DNA from: Anaerococcus sp. Marseille-P3625
Lineage (GTDB): Bacteria; Bacillota; Clostridia; Tissierellales; Peptoniphilaceae
Direction of reading: 5' to 3'
Assembly: GCF_900232825.1 (NCBI RefSeq)
Contig: NZ_OCTP01000009.1
Location: 62,001 to 126,000, forward strand
Length of the DNA stretch: 64,000 nucleotides
Below the pieces are notes generated by a model. It saw only the letters and a list, made by a program, of their open reading frames with translations, was not told where the DNA came from and searched no databases. A program made the translations under genes and the position numbers. Below are positions 8,084 to 17,014 of the stretch, piece by piece (the first letter of the stretch is position 1; every line of letters starts with the position of its first letter).

Positions 8084-8185
8084 TTAATAAATTCTGTTAA
8101 TGCTAGTAAAATTTTATTCATATAAATAGTAAGCAAATAATATTTGCAAAAATTATTCGATGTGGTAAATTAAAAATATATTATA

Positions 8186-8394
8186 ACTGTGATGGGGCAG
8201 TAAGTATTAGGAAAATTTACAGAGAAAAGATGTTAGCTGAGAATTCTTGATGAAACTTTTACCCAAAACCACCCCGGAGTTTTTTAAGAAATTAAAACGA
8301 GTTTGTCGCGTTAAGACGTAAATGAGTAAAAAATTAGGTGGAACCACGGATAATCCCGTCCTTATATCGGAAACGATAGAGGGCGGTTTTTTAT
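8186..8394 (+). promoter_or_regulatory. T-box leader of thrS (threonine)
   Basis: Stem I begins with GGCAGTAAG. An AGAGA element lies at 8220-8226. The T-box core is AGGTGGAACCACGG (8337-8350), followed by a terminator hairpin (CCGTCC ... GGGCGG, 8357-8387) and T-tract. The specifier loop follows the pairing ATTAGGAA / TTCTTGAT. The bases after it are TGAAACTTTTACC, so ACT at 8255-8257 is the likely threonine specifier. Uncharged tRNA-Thr should stabilise the antiterminator and allow thrS transcription. Together with an AT-rich promoter region this fills the 332-base gap before thrS. Confidence 0.9.
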
Positions 8395-8415
8395 TTGTAA
8401 AAAAAAGGAGAGCAT

Positions 8416-10338
8416 ATGATAAAAATAAAATTACCTGACGAATCAATAAGAGAATATGAAGAAGGAATAAGTGTAGGAGAAGTTACAAAAGATATTTCCG
8501 AAGGTCTTTATAGATCAGCACTTGGAGCTGTTGTCAATGGAGAAACCAAGGGATATTTAGAGCCTATCAATGAAGATAGCGATTTTAGAGTTGTAAAATT
8601 TGACGATATTGAAGGAAAGAAAATTTTCTGGCATACAACAAGCCATTTAATGGCATCAGCTATCAAAGAATTGTGGAATGATACAAAATTTGCCATAGGA
8701 CCAGCAATTGACGATGGATTCTACTATGATATGGAAACTGAACATAGGTTTGTTCCAGAAGATTTTGAAAAAATAGAAGCAAAAATGCTTGAGATTGCAA
8801 AAAAAGATATAAAGCTTGAAAGAGTTGAGATATCAAGAGCTGAGGCTTTAAAATATTTTAAAGAAAATGGACAAGATTATAAAATTGAGCTTATAGAAGA
8901 TTTGCCAGAAGATGAAATGATAACCCTATACAAAATGGGAGATGTATTTACAGATCTTTGCCGAGGACCACATCTTGAATCTACAAAAAAAATCAAGGCA
9001 GTAAAACTTAAAACAATAGCTGGAGCTTATTGGAGAGGCGATTCTGACCGTCAAATGCTACAAAGAATTTATGGAATTTCTTTTGAAAAAGCTAAAGAAT
9101 TAGAAGAATGGAAAGAATTACAAAAAGAAATTGAACGTAGAGATCATAGAAAAATTGGTCGTGAGATGGACTTATTCTCCTTCCACGAAGAAGGCCCAGG
9201 ATTCCCATTTTTCCATCCAAATGGAATGATTTTAAGAAACGAACTTTTGGGTTGGTGGACAAGCGTTCTAGAAGCAAATGGCTATGGAGAAATCAAAACT
9301 CCACTAATATTAAATGAAGCTTTGTGGCATAGATCAGGTCACTGGGATCACTACAAAGAAAATATGTACTTTACAAAAATTGATGGCGAAGATTATGCAA
9401 TAAAACCAATGAATTGCCCAGGTTCAGTTTTAACTTATGCCTACAACCAACATTCTTATAGAGATCTTCCAATAAGACTTGCAGAATATGGCCAAGTTCA
9501 CAGACACGAACTTTCTGGAACCTTACATGGACTTTTCAGAGTAAGAACTTTTACCCAAGATGATGCTCACGTTTATTGCTTGCCAAGCCAAATCAAAGAT
9601 GAAGTTTATAAAATGATCGACCTTGCTGATCTTTTGTATTCTACATTTGGCTTTAAATATACTTTGGAATTATCAACAAGACCTGACGATTATATGGGCG
9701 AGCTAAAGGATTGGGATTTTGCTGAAGAACAACTTAAAGCTGCCCTTGAAGAACGTGGAATTGATTACGAACTAAATCCTGGTGATGGAGCTTTCTATGG
9801 ACCAAAAATAGATTTCCACCTACTAGATGCTGCCAAAAGAGAATGGCAATGTGGAACAATCCAATTAGACTTCCAATTACCACAAAACTTTGACCTAACA
9901 TACATTGACGAAGATGGCGAAAAGAAAAGACCAGTAATGCTTCACAGAGCTTTACTTGGATCAATCGAAAGATTTATAGGAGTTTTGACAGAACATTTTG
10001 CTGGAAGATTCCCACTATGGCTAAATCCAGAACAAGTAGTAATAATTCCAGTAAGTGATAAGTTCCTAGAAACTGCAGAAAATTTGGCAAAGAAAATTAA
10101 AGAAAATAACTTTAGAGTAAAGGTAGATGAGAGAAGCGAGGGAGTAGGCTACAAAATCCGTCAAGCACAACTAATGCGTGCAAACTATATGCTAGTAGTT
10201 GGAGAAAAAGAAGAAAGCTCAAAACTACTTACAGTAAGAAATAGAGATGGAGAAGAAACAAAAGATGTTTCACTAGAAGAATTCCTAGAAAAAATCAAAG
10301 AAGAAAAAGATAGCAAATCAGTAAAATCTATATTCTAA
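8416..10338 (+). CDS. thrS: Threonyl-tRNA synthetase
   Basis: A 640-residue class II synthetase of normal length that charges tRNA-Thr. Residues 1-60 form the TGS domain. The editing domain has HTTSHLMA (H-x-x-x-H) and DLCRGPHLE. Catalytic-core signatures are GHWDHYKENMY, KPMNCPG, R-T-F-T-Q-D-D-A-H and GAFYGPKIDF. The anticodon-binding domain begins near residue 535 (VVIIPVSDKF). Ribosome site AAAGGAG lies 5 bases before ATG. It is a single-gene unit, controlled by the T-box upstream and closed by a terminator at 10348. Cytoplasmic, essential. Confidence 0.98.
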   Translation: MIKIKLPDESIREYEEGISVGEVTKDISEGLYRSALGAVVNGETKGYLEPINEDSDFRVVKFDDIEGKKIFWHTTSHLMASAIKELWNDTKFAIGPAIDDGFYYDMETEHRFVPEDFEKIEAKMLEIAKKDIKLERVEISRAEALKYFKENGQDYKIELIEDLPEDEMITLYKMGDVFTDLCRGPHLESTKKIKAVKLKTIAGAYWRGDSDRQMLQRIYGISFEKAKELEEWKELQKEIERRDHRKIGREMDLFSFHEEGPGFPFFHPNGMILRNELLGWWTSVLEANGYGEIKTPLILNEALWHRSGHWDHYKENMYFTKIDGEDYAIKPMNCPGSVLTYAYNQHSYRDLPIRLAEYGQVHRHELSGTLHGLFRVRTFTQDDAHVYCLPSQIKDEVYKMIDLADLLYSTFGFKYTLELSTRPDDYMGELKDWDFAEEQLKAALEERGIDYELNPGDGAFYGPKIDFHLLDAAKREWQCGTIQLDFQLPQNFDLTYIDEDGEKKRPVMLHRALLGSIERFIGVLTEHFAGRFPLWLNPEQVVIIPVSDKFLETAENLAKKIKENNFRVKVDERSEGVGYKIRQAQLMRANYMLVVGEKEESSKLLTVRNRDGEETKDVSLEEFLEKIKEEKDSKSVKSIF

Positions 10339-10347
10339 GGAAAAATA

Positions 10348-10418
10348 AAAGACTAGTTATATGAATTTTTAGAAAAAAGAAATTTTCGAGAAAAAAGCTC
10401 TATAGCTGGTCTTTTTTC
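10348..10418 (+). terminator. Terminator of thrS
   Basis: Long imperfect hairpin, AAAGACTAGTTATA (10348-10361) pairing with TATAGCTGGTCTTT (10401-10414) through G-U pairs, followed by a run of T. Confidence 0.75.
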
Positions 10419-10447
10419 TTGACAAAATCTCCTAATTTGGATATCAT
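10419..10447 (+). promoter_or_regulatory. SigA-type promoter of the MATE gene
   Basis: -35 TTGACA (10419-10424), 17-base spacer, -10 TATCAT (10442-10447). The -35 box directly abuts the thrS terminator. Confidence 0.8.
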
Positions 10448-10486
10448 TATCCTTTGTAAATAAGATTAACTACAAAAGGAGTATCT

Positions 10487-11851
10487 ATGGCAGAAGTTAA
10501 TATAAAAGAAAATAAAATGGGGACCATGCCAGTTGGTAAACTATTATTTGAAATGTCCATACCAATGGTAATATCAATGCTTGTCCAATCCATATATAAT
10601 ATCGTAGATTCAATATTTGTAGCAAGAATCTCAGAAGAAGCCTTGACAGCCGTATCCTTGGCATTTCCAGTCCAAAGTATCATAATAGCCTTTGGAGTAG
10701 GAATTGGAGTTGGTTCATCAGCGCTTTTAAGTAGATTTTTGGGAGAAAAATCTTTTGAAAAAGTAAGATCGGTTGCCCTTCACGGAATTTTACTTTGCCT
10801 ATTAACATATATAGGTTTTGCACTTTTTGGCATATTTTTTACCGATACTTATGCAAACGCTCAAGGGCAAAAAGCCATTGTAACAGCCTACACCAAGGAT
10901 TATTTATCTATTGTAACCATATTTAGTGTAGGATTATTTTTCCAAATCTTAGCAGAAAAACTCTTACAAGCAACATCACTAACCAACTTCACCATGATTA
11001 CGCAAATCTCAGGAGCTGTCATAAATCTAATCCTAGATCCGATTTTTATCTTTGGATTATTTGGATTTCCAAGACTTGAAGTAAAGGGAGCAGCAATAGC
11101 AACTGTACTTGGTCAAGTAGGTGGAGCTTTGATAGGACTTTATTTTAACAAGACAAAAAATAAGGAAATAAACTTTAACTCAGACAAATTCAAATTCCAT
11201 TCAGACATAATGAAACAAATTTTTTGGATAGGCTTGCCATCAATTGTAATGAGTACCATGGGATCAATAATAGTCTTTATCCTAAATATAATCCTAAAAA
11301 CATTTGGCCAATCAGCCATAGCAGCCTATGGAGTAATGTTTAAATTCCAATCCTTTGCCTTTTTGCCAGTAATAGGAATCACAAATGCACTAACAACAAT
11401 TGTTTCCTACAATTATGGAGCAAGGAAAAAAGAAAGAATCAAAGAAGCCATAAAACTTTCCATGATAAGCTCCTTTGGGCTAGTATTAGTATCCATAATA
11501 ATAATGTGGATATTCCCAAGAGAACTTTTGGGATTTTTCAATGCAACTGATAAAATGGTTGAAATAGGAATTCCAATGATGCGCATAGTTTCACTATCAT
11601 ATTTTGCAGCAATTCCATCAGTAATAGCAGCAGGAGGAGTATTTCAATCTTTGGGCAATTGGCAAATAGCCATACTCCAATCATTTTTAAGGCAATTTTT
11701 TATCCTCCTACCAATATTTTATTTCTTCACATTATCAGGCAATCTAGAACTATCCTGGTGGGCATTTTTCATAGCAGAAACCCTAAACTCAATTTTATGC
11801 TACTTTCTATTAAAAAGAGAAATAAATAATAAAATAGAAATTTTGGATTGA
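10487..11851 (+). CDS. MATE-family multidrug/Na+ antiporter
   Basis: A 454-residue membrane protein with about 12 hydrophobic segments in two repeated halves, typical of NorM/DinF-like MATE exporters. The N-terminal half starts M-G-T-M-P-V-G-K-L-L-F-E-M-S-I-P-M, and V-D-S-I-F-V-A-R near residue 45 is the family's conserved first-helix region. It exports cationic drugs or metabolites in exchange for Na+ or H+; the substrate cannot be read from sequence. Own promoter at 10419 and terminator at 11888, so monocistronic. Confidence 0.92.
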   Translation: MAEVNIKENKMGTMPVGKLLFEMSIPMVISMLVQSIYNIVDSIFVARISEEALTAVSLAFPVQSIIIAFGVGIGVGSSALLSRFLGEKSFEKVRSVALHGILLCLLTYIGFALFGIFFTDTYANAQGQKAIVTAYTKDYLSIVTIFSVGLFFQILAEKLLQATSLTNFTMITQISGAVINLILDPIFIFGLFGFPRLEVKGAAIATVLGQVGGALIGLYFNKTKNKEINFNSDKFKFHSDIMKQIFWIGLPSIVMSTMGSIIVFILNIILKTFGQSAIAAYGVMFKFQSFAFLPVIGITNALTTIVSYNYGARKKERIKEAIKLSMISSFGLVLVSIIIMWIFPRELLGFFNATDKMVEIGIPMMRIVSLSYFAAIPSVIAAGGVFQSLGNWQIAILQSFLRQFFILLPIFYFFTLSGNLELSWWAFFIAETLNSILCYFLLKREINNKIEILD

Positions 11852-11887
11852 AAAAATCCTATAAAATGTAAATGATATCAAAAAAAC

Positions 11888-11924
11888 AACAACCCAAAAG
11901 TGATAGACTCTTGGGTTGTTTTGT
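11888..11924. terminator. Bidirectional terminator between convergent genes
   Basis: Perfect 10-bp stem AACAACCCAA / TTGGGTTGTT at 11888-11897 and 11911-11920, T-tract on the right and A-tract on the left. It serves the MATE gene and the minus-strand lipoprotein gene. Confidence 0.88.
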
Positions 11925-11937
11925 ATTTATATTAATT

Positions 11938-12885
11938 TTATTCTTTATCTCCTGGATACATGGTTGATGCGCCTGGGAACATTTTTCCTAGTTCTTCAAA
12001 TATTAAGCCTATGTCACCGATACCAGTTTCTTCTAGTCTGTCCATGGCTTTGGTGTAGGCAAGGTCTATATCATCGTTGGTCATTTGATTTACTGTTGAT
12101 GGGGCAAATTCATAATAGGAAACTAAAGCTGATTTTAGGGCGTCGTAGTCTACTTGACTTGAGCCAAATCTTCTTATAGCTTGTTTTTTTGTTTTCTTAG
12201 TTGTATTTTCATTTTCTTCGGTCGTTTCTTCATTGCCTTCTTCCTTATCTTCCTGGAAGAGGATTTGAGCGGCTCTTTTTACATAGTCTTCGTAGAATAA
12301 TTGGTCATCTTCCAAATAGGCTATGTTTAGGGCATCTTCTATGAATTTATCTTGGAAAGTCCAAACTTTGCCTGCATCATAGCCCCAATCAGCCATTAGT
12401 CTTCTTTCATGTTCGTATTTATTTGTTAGCTCCCCTTCTTGGCTTGCTTTTTGGTAATATTTTTTTTCTACGGAGTCTAATGGGAATTTGTAGGATAATT
12501 CAGGGTACATTTTTGATAATTGTTGGAATACAAAGTCTTTTACATCCCAATATCCAGTTGTTTTGGAAGCTTTTTTGGCTTTTGTGATAAGATCAGCTAG
12601 TTGATCGTCAGATAAATTATCAGCTAAGGTTTCAGAAAAATCACCTATTTCAACTATCATTTTTCTCCATCTATCATAATCAACTTCTTTTTCCTTCATT
12701 TCTTTATTAAGGGCATCATTTTTTTTAATATCTGTATCAGAAGACTTATCTTCTGTTTGTCCGTCGTCTAAAGCTGCTGCTATAGTTTCTTCGCTAACAG
12801 GATTTTTAGCAGTCTTTGCTTTATTGCTACAAGAGCTTAGTATTAATATTAAAGCTAGGCTTGTTATAATTTTTTTCTTATTCAT
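11938..12885 (-). CDS. Lipoprotein of unknown function
   Basis: A 315-residue protein with a lipoprotein signal: K-K-K start, hydrophobic core and lipobox L-S-S-C at about residue 20, so it should be anchored to the outer face of the membrane. An acidic low-complexity linker (D/E/K) follows to about residue 75. The rest is helical and rich in Y/W/D, with the phrases W-G-Y-D-A-G-K-V-W and R-R-F-G-S-S-Q-V-D-Y-D. A second acidic spacer (E-E-T-T-E-E-N-E) sits near residue 225. No domain recognised. Single gene with its own convergent terminator. AGGAG ribosome site before ATG. Confidence 0.75.
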   Translation of the reverse strand: MNKKKIITSLALILILSSCSNKAKTAKNPVSEETIAAALDDGQTEDKSSDTDIKKNDALNKEMKEKEVDYDRWRKMIVEIGDFSETLADNLSDDQLADLITKAKKASKTTGYWDVKDFVFQQLSKMYPELSYKFPLDSVEKKYYQKASQEGELTNKYEHERRLMADWGYDAGKVWTFQDKFIEDALNIAYLEDDQLFYEDYVKRAAQILFQEDKEEGNEETTEENENTTKKTKKQAIRRFGSSQVDYDALKSALVSYYEFAPSTVNQMTNDDIDLAYTKAMDRLEETGIGDIGLIFEELGKMFPGASTMYPGDKE

Positions 12886-12950
12886 AACTCCTCCTTGTAT
12901 TTATTTTATTTTATCATTTTTTTTGTAAAATTAATAGTTTTTGGCGAAAT

Positions 12951-13093
12951 TGTAATGTTTTTGCAAGAATAGCAGCAAAAAACACGAAAAAATTACAAAA
13001 ATTGTAACCTTTTTGTTGCAATTCTTTTTAAATTGGTTTATAATAGTTCTTGAACTAATAAATAATTTTATCTTGTAATATTATTGTAATAAA
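12951..13093 (+). promoter_or_regulatory. TTGTAA-rich regulatory region
   Basis: The hexamer TTGTAA (or its complement) occurs five times in about 140 bases, near 12951, 12993, 13002, 13073 and 13084. It includes a dyad TTACAA-AAA-TTGTAA (12993-13007) just upstream of the promoter and a direct repeat downstream of it. It may be an operator set for the secreted amidase gene; the regulator is unknown. Confidence 0.35.
13016..13044 (+). promoter_or_regulatory. SigA-type promoter of the secreted amidase gene
   Basis: -35 TTGCAA (13016-13021), 17-base spacer, -10 TATAAT (13039-13044), about 64 bases before the ATG. Confidence 0.8.
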
Positions 13094-13107
13094 AAATGAG
13101 GTAGTAA

Positions 13108-15126
13108 ATGAAGAAAATTAATAAAACCCTATTGCTTGCCTCAACATTATTTGTATCTCAAGCTGTAACCTTAGTTGATAATTCATATGCGGATGAAGGA
13201 TACGATCTAAATGTTGAATCAAACGCGGTAAGTAATATCCAAGAGAATAACACAGAAAATAGTATCTCAAATAATACAGATGAATTAGAGATAAAGACAA
13301 AATCTGATTTAAAAGCTAGTGAAGTTAATTTAAATTCTGATAATTCAACTTTAGATGATAATAAAGCAGACAAGGCTTATGATTCATCATTAGCTGATGA
13401 CTATGAGAAATTTGATTCAGATTCTATTAATAAAAAAATAATTGAAGAATATTATAAAGAACAAGAAAATAATCTTTCTAAAGAAAATACAGAAGATAGT
13501 TCTGTAGAAACTAATGAAAATGTTGAAGAGCTATCAAAATCTATAAACGACGAAGAAGAAAATAAAAGAGAAAATAAAAAAGAGAATGCTGATCTTATTT
13601 ACTATGATGACAGCAATCTTGATGATATTTTAAAATCTTCAAATGAAAATTTGGCAAATAGCGAAAAAGCTACAGCAACAAAAGAAAGCCAAATAGAAGA
13701 AAAAACTTATTATGCCCCAAAAGGCACAGGCGTTATAGTAGAAGAAAACAATACAACAAAATATTACGAAAACAATAAATTAGTTAAAAATGCACAAGTT
13801 ATAGTTAATAACAAATTTTACAATATAGATAAAAATGGTAATGCCACTAATCCAAAATCATATTGGTCAAGTATTGGCAAAAATGTTTATTATTCCGATG
13901 AAACTGGCAATTTAGCCAAAGGTGTAAAGGAAATCAAAAACAAGAAATATTATTTCGATGCTGAAGGAATTCTTCAAAGAAATAAGATTATAGTAACAAA
14001 CAGCGCTCACTACGATATAGCAAGTAATGGTGTTATGACTGCACCAAAAAATAAATGGGAAGCTATAGGTGCCAATGTTTATTATAATGACAATAATGGC
14101 AATTTAGCTAAAGGCATTACACAAATTAGAGGGAAATACTATTATTTTAACTCTGACGGAGCTCTAGTAACAAATAAAAAAATTCTTACTGATAAAAGAT
14201 ATTACACAGTTAATGATCATGGCGTTGTGACCAATAAAAAAGATACTTGGTTTGCAATGAATGGCAAAACCTACAGAACAGGTAGCGATGGAACAATCCT
14301 TAAGGGTGTTCAAACAATAAATAATAATACATATGTATTTGATGATAATGGTGTAATGTACCAAGATACATCAGTAATTTCTGCTGGCAAATTTTTCAAC
14401 GTTGACAAGAAAGGTATAGTTAGCATTCCTAAGAATTCTTGGGTAACTTATAATGGCAAAAAGTACCATACAAACGACGCTGGCTTTGTAAAAGTTGGTA
14501 TTTGGAAAATTGATGGCAAAAATTATTACTTTACAGCAAATGGTCTAACCAGCAATCAAACAATCAAAAAAAATGGTCAAACATACAAAGTTGATGCAAA
14601 TGGTGTTGCTGTGGCAGAAGGACCAAAAATAAACTTAGAAAATAATTTCTATGGCGAAAGATCATTAGATAAGGTTATGGAATGGATGTTTAATGCCAGA
14701 TTAAAGAAGATGACTTATGATATGGGTCCTGACCGCACATCTGACACTAAAGCAGACTGTTCATCAGCTGTATATAGGTCTTTGATCTATGGAGGATTCT
14801 TATCAGAAAAAGCTTGGATAGGCAATACCGAAAGTCTATTTAAAATGGGCGCTCAAGGTAAGATAATGTATGAAGTTAAAGAATCTGAACTTAGATATGG
14901 GGACATCTTTGTAGCTGGAACTCCAGGAGAATCTCTAGGAGCTGGAGGACACACAGGATTTATACTAAATCCAACAAAAGATACAATAATTCATATGTCT
15001 TATAGTAAAAACGGCGTTTCAATAACACCTAGAAAAGGTTGCATGGGAGATGCTGCAGGCTTGCCTGTAAAATATTTCCGTTTAGTTAACGCTAATTCAA
15101 AAAATGTTTATTTAAACAAAAATTAA
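13108..15126 (+). CDS. Secreted repeat protein with C-terminal phage-lysin type peptidoglycan amidase
   Basis: A 672-residue protein. A signal peptide covers 1-28. Residues ~29-215 are low-complexity and N/S/E-rich. Residues ~235-500 contain four ~64-residue repeats built from choline/cell-wall-binding-like units (K-x-Y-Y-F-D-x-x-G). Residues ~530-665 match the amidase_5 (bacteriophage peptidoglycan hydrolase) domain, as in pneumococcal phage Pal. Visible motifs are A-D-C-S-S-A-V-Y with catalytic C551, YGDIFV, GAGGHTGFI and I-I-H-M-S-Y. It probably cleaves wall peptide linkages during growth or separation, or in competition. Domain order (binding repeats first, enzyme last) is the reverse of Pal. 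Strong own promoter and terminator; no phage genes nearby. Confidence 0.87.
   Translation: MKKINKTLLLASTLFVSQAVTLVDNSYADEGYDLNVESNAVSNIQENNTENSISNNTDELEIKTKSDLKASEVNLNSDNSTLDDNKADKAYDSSLADDYEKFDSDSINKKIIEEYYKEQENNLSKENTEDSSVETNENVEELSKSINDEEENKRENKKENADLIYYDDSNLDDILKSSNENLANSEKATATKESQIEEKTYYAPKGTGVIVEENNTTKYYENNKLVKNAQVIVNNKFYNIDKNGNATNPKSYWSSIGKNVYYSDETGNLAKGVKEIKNKKYYFDAEGILQRNKIIVTNSAHYDIASNGVMTAPKNKWEAIGANVYYNDNNGNLAKGITQIRGKYYYFNSDGALVTNKKILTDKRYYTVNDHGVVTNKKDTWFAMNGKTYRTGSDGTILKGVQTINNNTYVFDDNGVMYQDTSVISAGKFFNVDKKGIVSIPKNSWVTYNGKKYHTNDAGFVKVGIWKIDGKNYYFTANGLTSNQTIKKNGQTYKVDANGVAVAEGPKINLENNFYGERSLDKVMEWMFNARLKKMTYDMGPDRTSDTKADCSSAVYRSLIYGGFLSEKAWIGNTESLFKMGAQGKIMYEVKESELRYGDIFVAGTPGESLGAGGHTGFILNPTKDTIIHMSYSKNGVSITPRKGCMGDAAGLPVKYFRLVNANSKNVYLNKN
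13810..14610 (+). repeat. Four-and-a-bit tandem 63-64 residue wall-binding-like repeats
   Basis: Unit starts at 13810, 14002, 14194, 14386 and (partial) 14575, a period of 192, 192, 192 and 189 bases. Each unit has [FY]-[FY]-x-[IV] ... G-x-x-T ... W-x-x-x-G-K-x-Y ... G-x-[LI]-x-K-G-[VI] ... Y-x-F-x-x-x-G. The units are diverged at DNA level, so expansion is not recent. Confidence 0.85.
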
Positions 15127-15134
15127 AATAGTAA

Positions 15135-15167
15135 AACCACTTAGGAAAAATCCTAGGTGGTTTTTTA
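15135..15167 (+). terminator. Terminator of the secreted amidase gene
   Basis: 12-bp stem AACCACTTAGGA / TCCTAGGTGGTT (one G-U pair), 4-base loop, then a T run. Confidence 0.9.
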
Positions 15168-15343
15168 TTTAGTCTTATTTTATATTTGCGATAAAAGTTA
15201 AAAATAATAGCAAAAATATATATGTAAATAGGCCAAAGGCCTATACATTACAATTATTTCTAGTGTTAACGATAACTGTCATGCACTTATATTATACTTT
15301 TTTTGCTAGTCTTATCCAATCAATTTATGTTTTTCTTAACTTA

Positions 15344-15352
15344 TGTTATACT
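15344..15352 (+). promoter_or_regulatory. Extended -10 promoter of sppA
   Basis: TG-T-TATACT with only a weak -35. The same TGnTATACT form appears before the ECF S-component gene (25998) and the PTS-IIC-like gene (54300). Confidence 0.55.
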
Positions 15353-15377
15353 ATAAATATCTTTTAAAGGAGGATGT

Positions 15378-16367
15378 ATGAAAGAAAATAATAAGAAAAG
15401 ATGGCTTGCTTTTGGGATTTTTATATTGGTAATCATATTATCAATTTATTCAGATATCAATAGAGGATCCAATAAGGAAAATTTGAATTTTACCAAAGAA
15501 GCTTTCGATAAATTTGCCGATAGCTACCAAGAAGAAGTCATTTCTGGAAGCAATCAGTTTAGCAAAATAAAAGTTATTAATGTTGATGGAGTAATAGCGA
15601 GCGATCCTTCAAATGATCAAATTGTAAAATCACTAAAAAATGCGGCAGATGATGATACAGTCGCAGGAGTTATTTTAAATATCAACTCACCAGGTGGTTC
15701 TGTCTATGCAAGCGAGAGAATTTACAAAGAAATTAAAAAATTACAAAAACTTAAAAAACCAGTTTATGCAGTAATGAGAGAGCTTGCCGCAAGTGGTGGT
15801 TATTATATTTCTGCTCCATGCGATAAAATTTTTGCCTCAAATGAAACGTGGACAGGTTCAATTGGAGTAATAATCCAATCCTATTCTTTGGAAGGATTAT
15901 TTAATAAATACGGAATAAAAGAGCAAAATATAACAACTGGCAAGATGAAAGATGCTGGTTCTTATGGTTCTGATATGGACACAGAAGAAAAAGAATATTT
16001 CCAAGGCTTAGTTGATTCTGCCTTTGGACGTTTTGTAAAAGTTGTTGCAAAAGGAAGAGATCTAAGCGAAAAAGACGTTAGAAAACTTGCCGATGGTAGG
16101 GTTTATGATGGCAGTCAAGCGGTAAAAAATGGTTTGGTTGATAAAATCGGAGATTTAGATGATGCCATAAAAGATATGGACACTTCCTATAAACTAAACG
16201 ATCCAATGGTTATCCAAGAAGTTGACTACTTAAATAATTTTTCAAAATTATTTCCAGGATTTATGTTAAAGAAAGATCCAGCAAAATCTGACCTACAAAT
16301 CATAAAAGACATGATGGAAAAAGATGGAATCAAGCCAATGTATTTATATGGAGGATATTGTGAGTGA
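15378..16367 (+). CDS. sppA: Signal peptide peptidase SppA (S49 family)
   Basis: A 329-residue protein with one N-terminal membrane segment (residues ~8-24) and an S49 ClpP-fold domain. Signatures are N-S-P-G-G-S-V-Y-A-S-E, A-A-S-G-G-Y-Y-I-S-A with the nucleophilic serine, T-G-S-I-G-V-I, and the G-L-V-D-K-I-G segment typical of the short Gram-positive form. It degrades cleaved signal peptides in the membrane. Ribosome site AAAGGAGG precedes ATG. It overlaps the next gene by 8 bases, so the two are translationally coupled. Confidence 0.93.
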   Translation: MKENNKKRWLAFGIFILVIILSIYSDINRGSNKENLNFTKEAFDKFADSYQEEVISGSNQFSKIKVINVDGVIASDPSNDQIVKSLKNAADDDTVAGVILNINSPGGSVYASERIYKEIKKLQKLKKPVYAVMRELAASGGYYISAPCDKIFASNETWTGSIGVIIQSYSLEGLFNKYGIKEQNITTGKMKDAGSYGSDMDTEEKEYFQGLVDSAFGRFVKVVAKGRDLSEKDVRKLADGRVYDGSQAVKNGLVDKIGDLDDAIKDMDTSYKLNDPMVIQEVDYLNNFSKLFPGFMLKKDPAKSDLQIIKDMMEKDGIKPMYLYGGYCE

Positions 16368-16854
16368 AAAAATTATTACAAATAAAAATCTTCCAAATTT
16401 TGCCTATGCAGGATTTTTCCTAAGACTTTTAGCCTTTGGAATTGACATGATAATAATCAGTGGACTTGTAAATATCATAAAAAGTTTTATAGGAGATGAT
16501 TTTGATATTTTCTATTCCATAAGTCTTTATATTCTAATTTATTATTTAGTAAGTCTCTGCTATTTTTCACTAATGACTTATTTTAACAAGGGTCAAACCC
16601 TAGGAAAGATGATTACAAATATAAGAGTAATAAATTTATATGGGGAGAAATTAACTTTTTCTCAAGTTCTTACAAGAGAAGTTTTTGGTAGATTTGTACA
16701 AAATAAGTTTATGTTTTTATATATAATCGTTGCTTTTGCGCCGATGCACCAGTCATTGATGGATATTTTGGCAGATACGGTTGTAATAAAAAACGACGTA
16801 AAAACTTTTATAGATCAAAGAGAAGAAAAATTGGCAATAGTTATTAATCAATAG
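16360..16854 (+). CDS. RDD-family membrane protein
   Basis: A 164-residue protein with three or four hydrophobic segments and the RDD pattern (F-L-R-L-L-A-F-G-I-D near the start, G-Q-T-L-G-K-M-x-x-x-I-R-V in the loop). The start is taken as GTG at 16360, because GGAGG ends 5 bases upstream of it; in-frame ATGs at 16324 and 16348 have no suitable ribosome site. RDD proteins are small polytopic membrane proteins of poorly defined role (some linked to ion transport). Coupled to sppA, as often seen. Confidence 0.85.
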   Translation: MSEKIITNKNLPNFAYAGFFLRLLAFGIDMIIISGLVNIIKSFIGDDFDIFYSISLYILIYYLVSLCYFSLMTYFNKGQTLGKMITNIRVINLYGEKLTFSQVLTREVFGRFVQNKFMFLYIIVAFAPMHQSLMDILADTVVIKNDVKTFIDQREEKLAIVINQ

Positions 16855-16927
16855 AAAAAAATTTTGATAATAATTTTAAAACAGCTAAAAATAGCCTTTG
16901 TATATTATTTATTTAATTTCCATATTC

Positions 16928-16984
16928 CTACTATATATGGTATAATTTAATCAATAGATGAAAAATAAACACTATATCTAGTGT
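16928..16984 (+). promoter_or_regulatory. NrdR box(es) and promoter of nrdA
   Basis: The sequence ACACTATATCTAGTGT (16969-16984) matches the NrdR consensus, and its dyad extends perfectly to AAATAAACAC / GTGTTTATTT. A weaker box, CTACTATATATGGTAT (16928-16943), overlaps the -10 TATAAT (16941-16946). The box centres are 41 bases apart, about four helical turns. NrdR should repress nrdA when dATP is high. Confidence 0.75.
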
Positions 16985-17014
16985 TTATTTCTTTTGAAAA
17001 ATTTAGGAGAAATG

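Noticed and set aside
15228-15244. Palindrome ATAGGCC-AAA-GGCCTAT as a terminator
   Set aside because: No T-tract follows, and the amidase gene already has a terminator at 15135. It may be an isolated dyad in the intergenic region.
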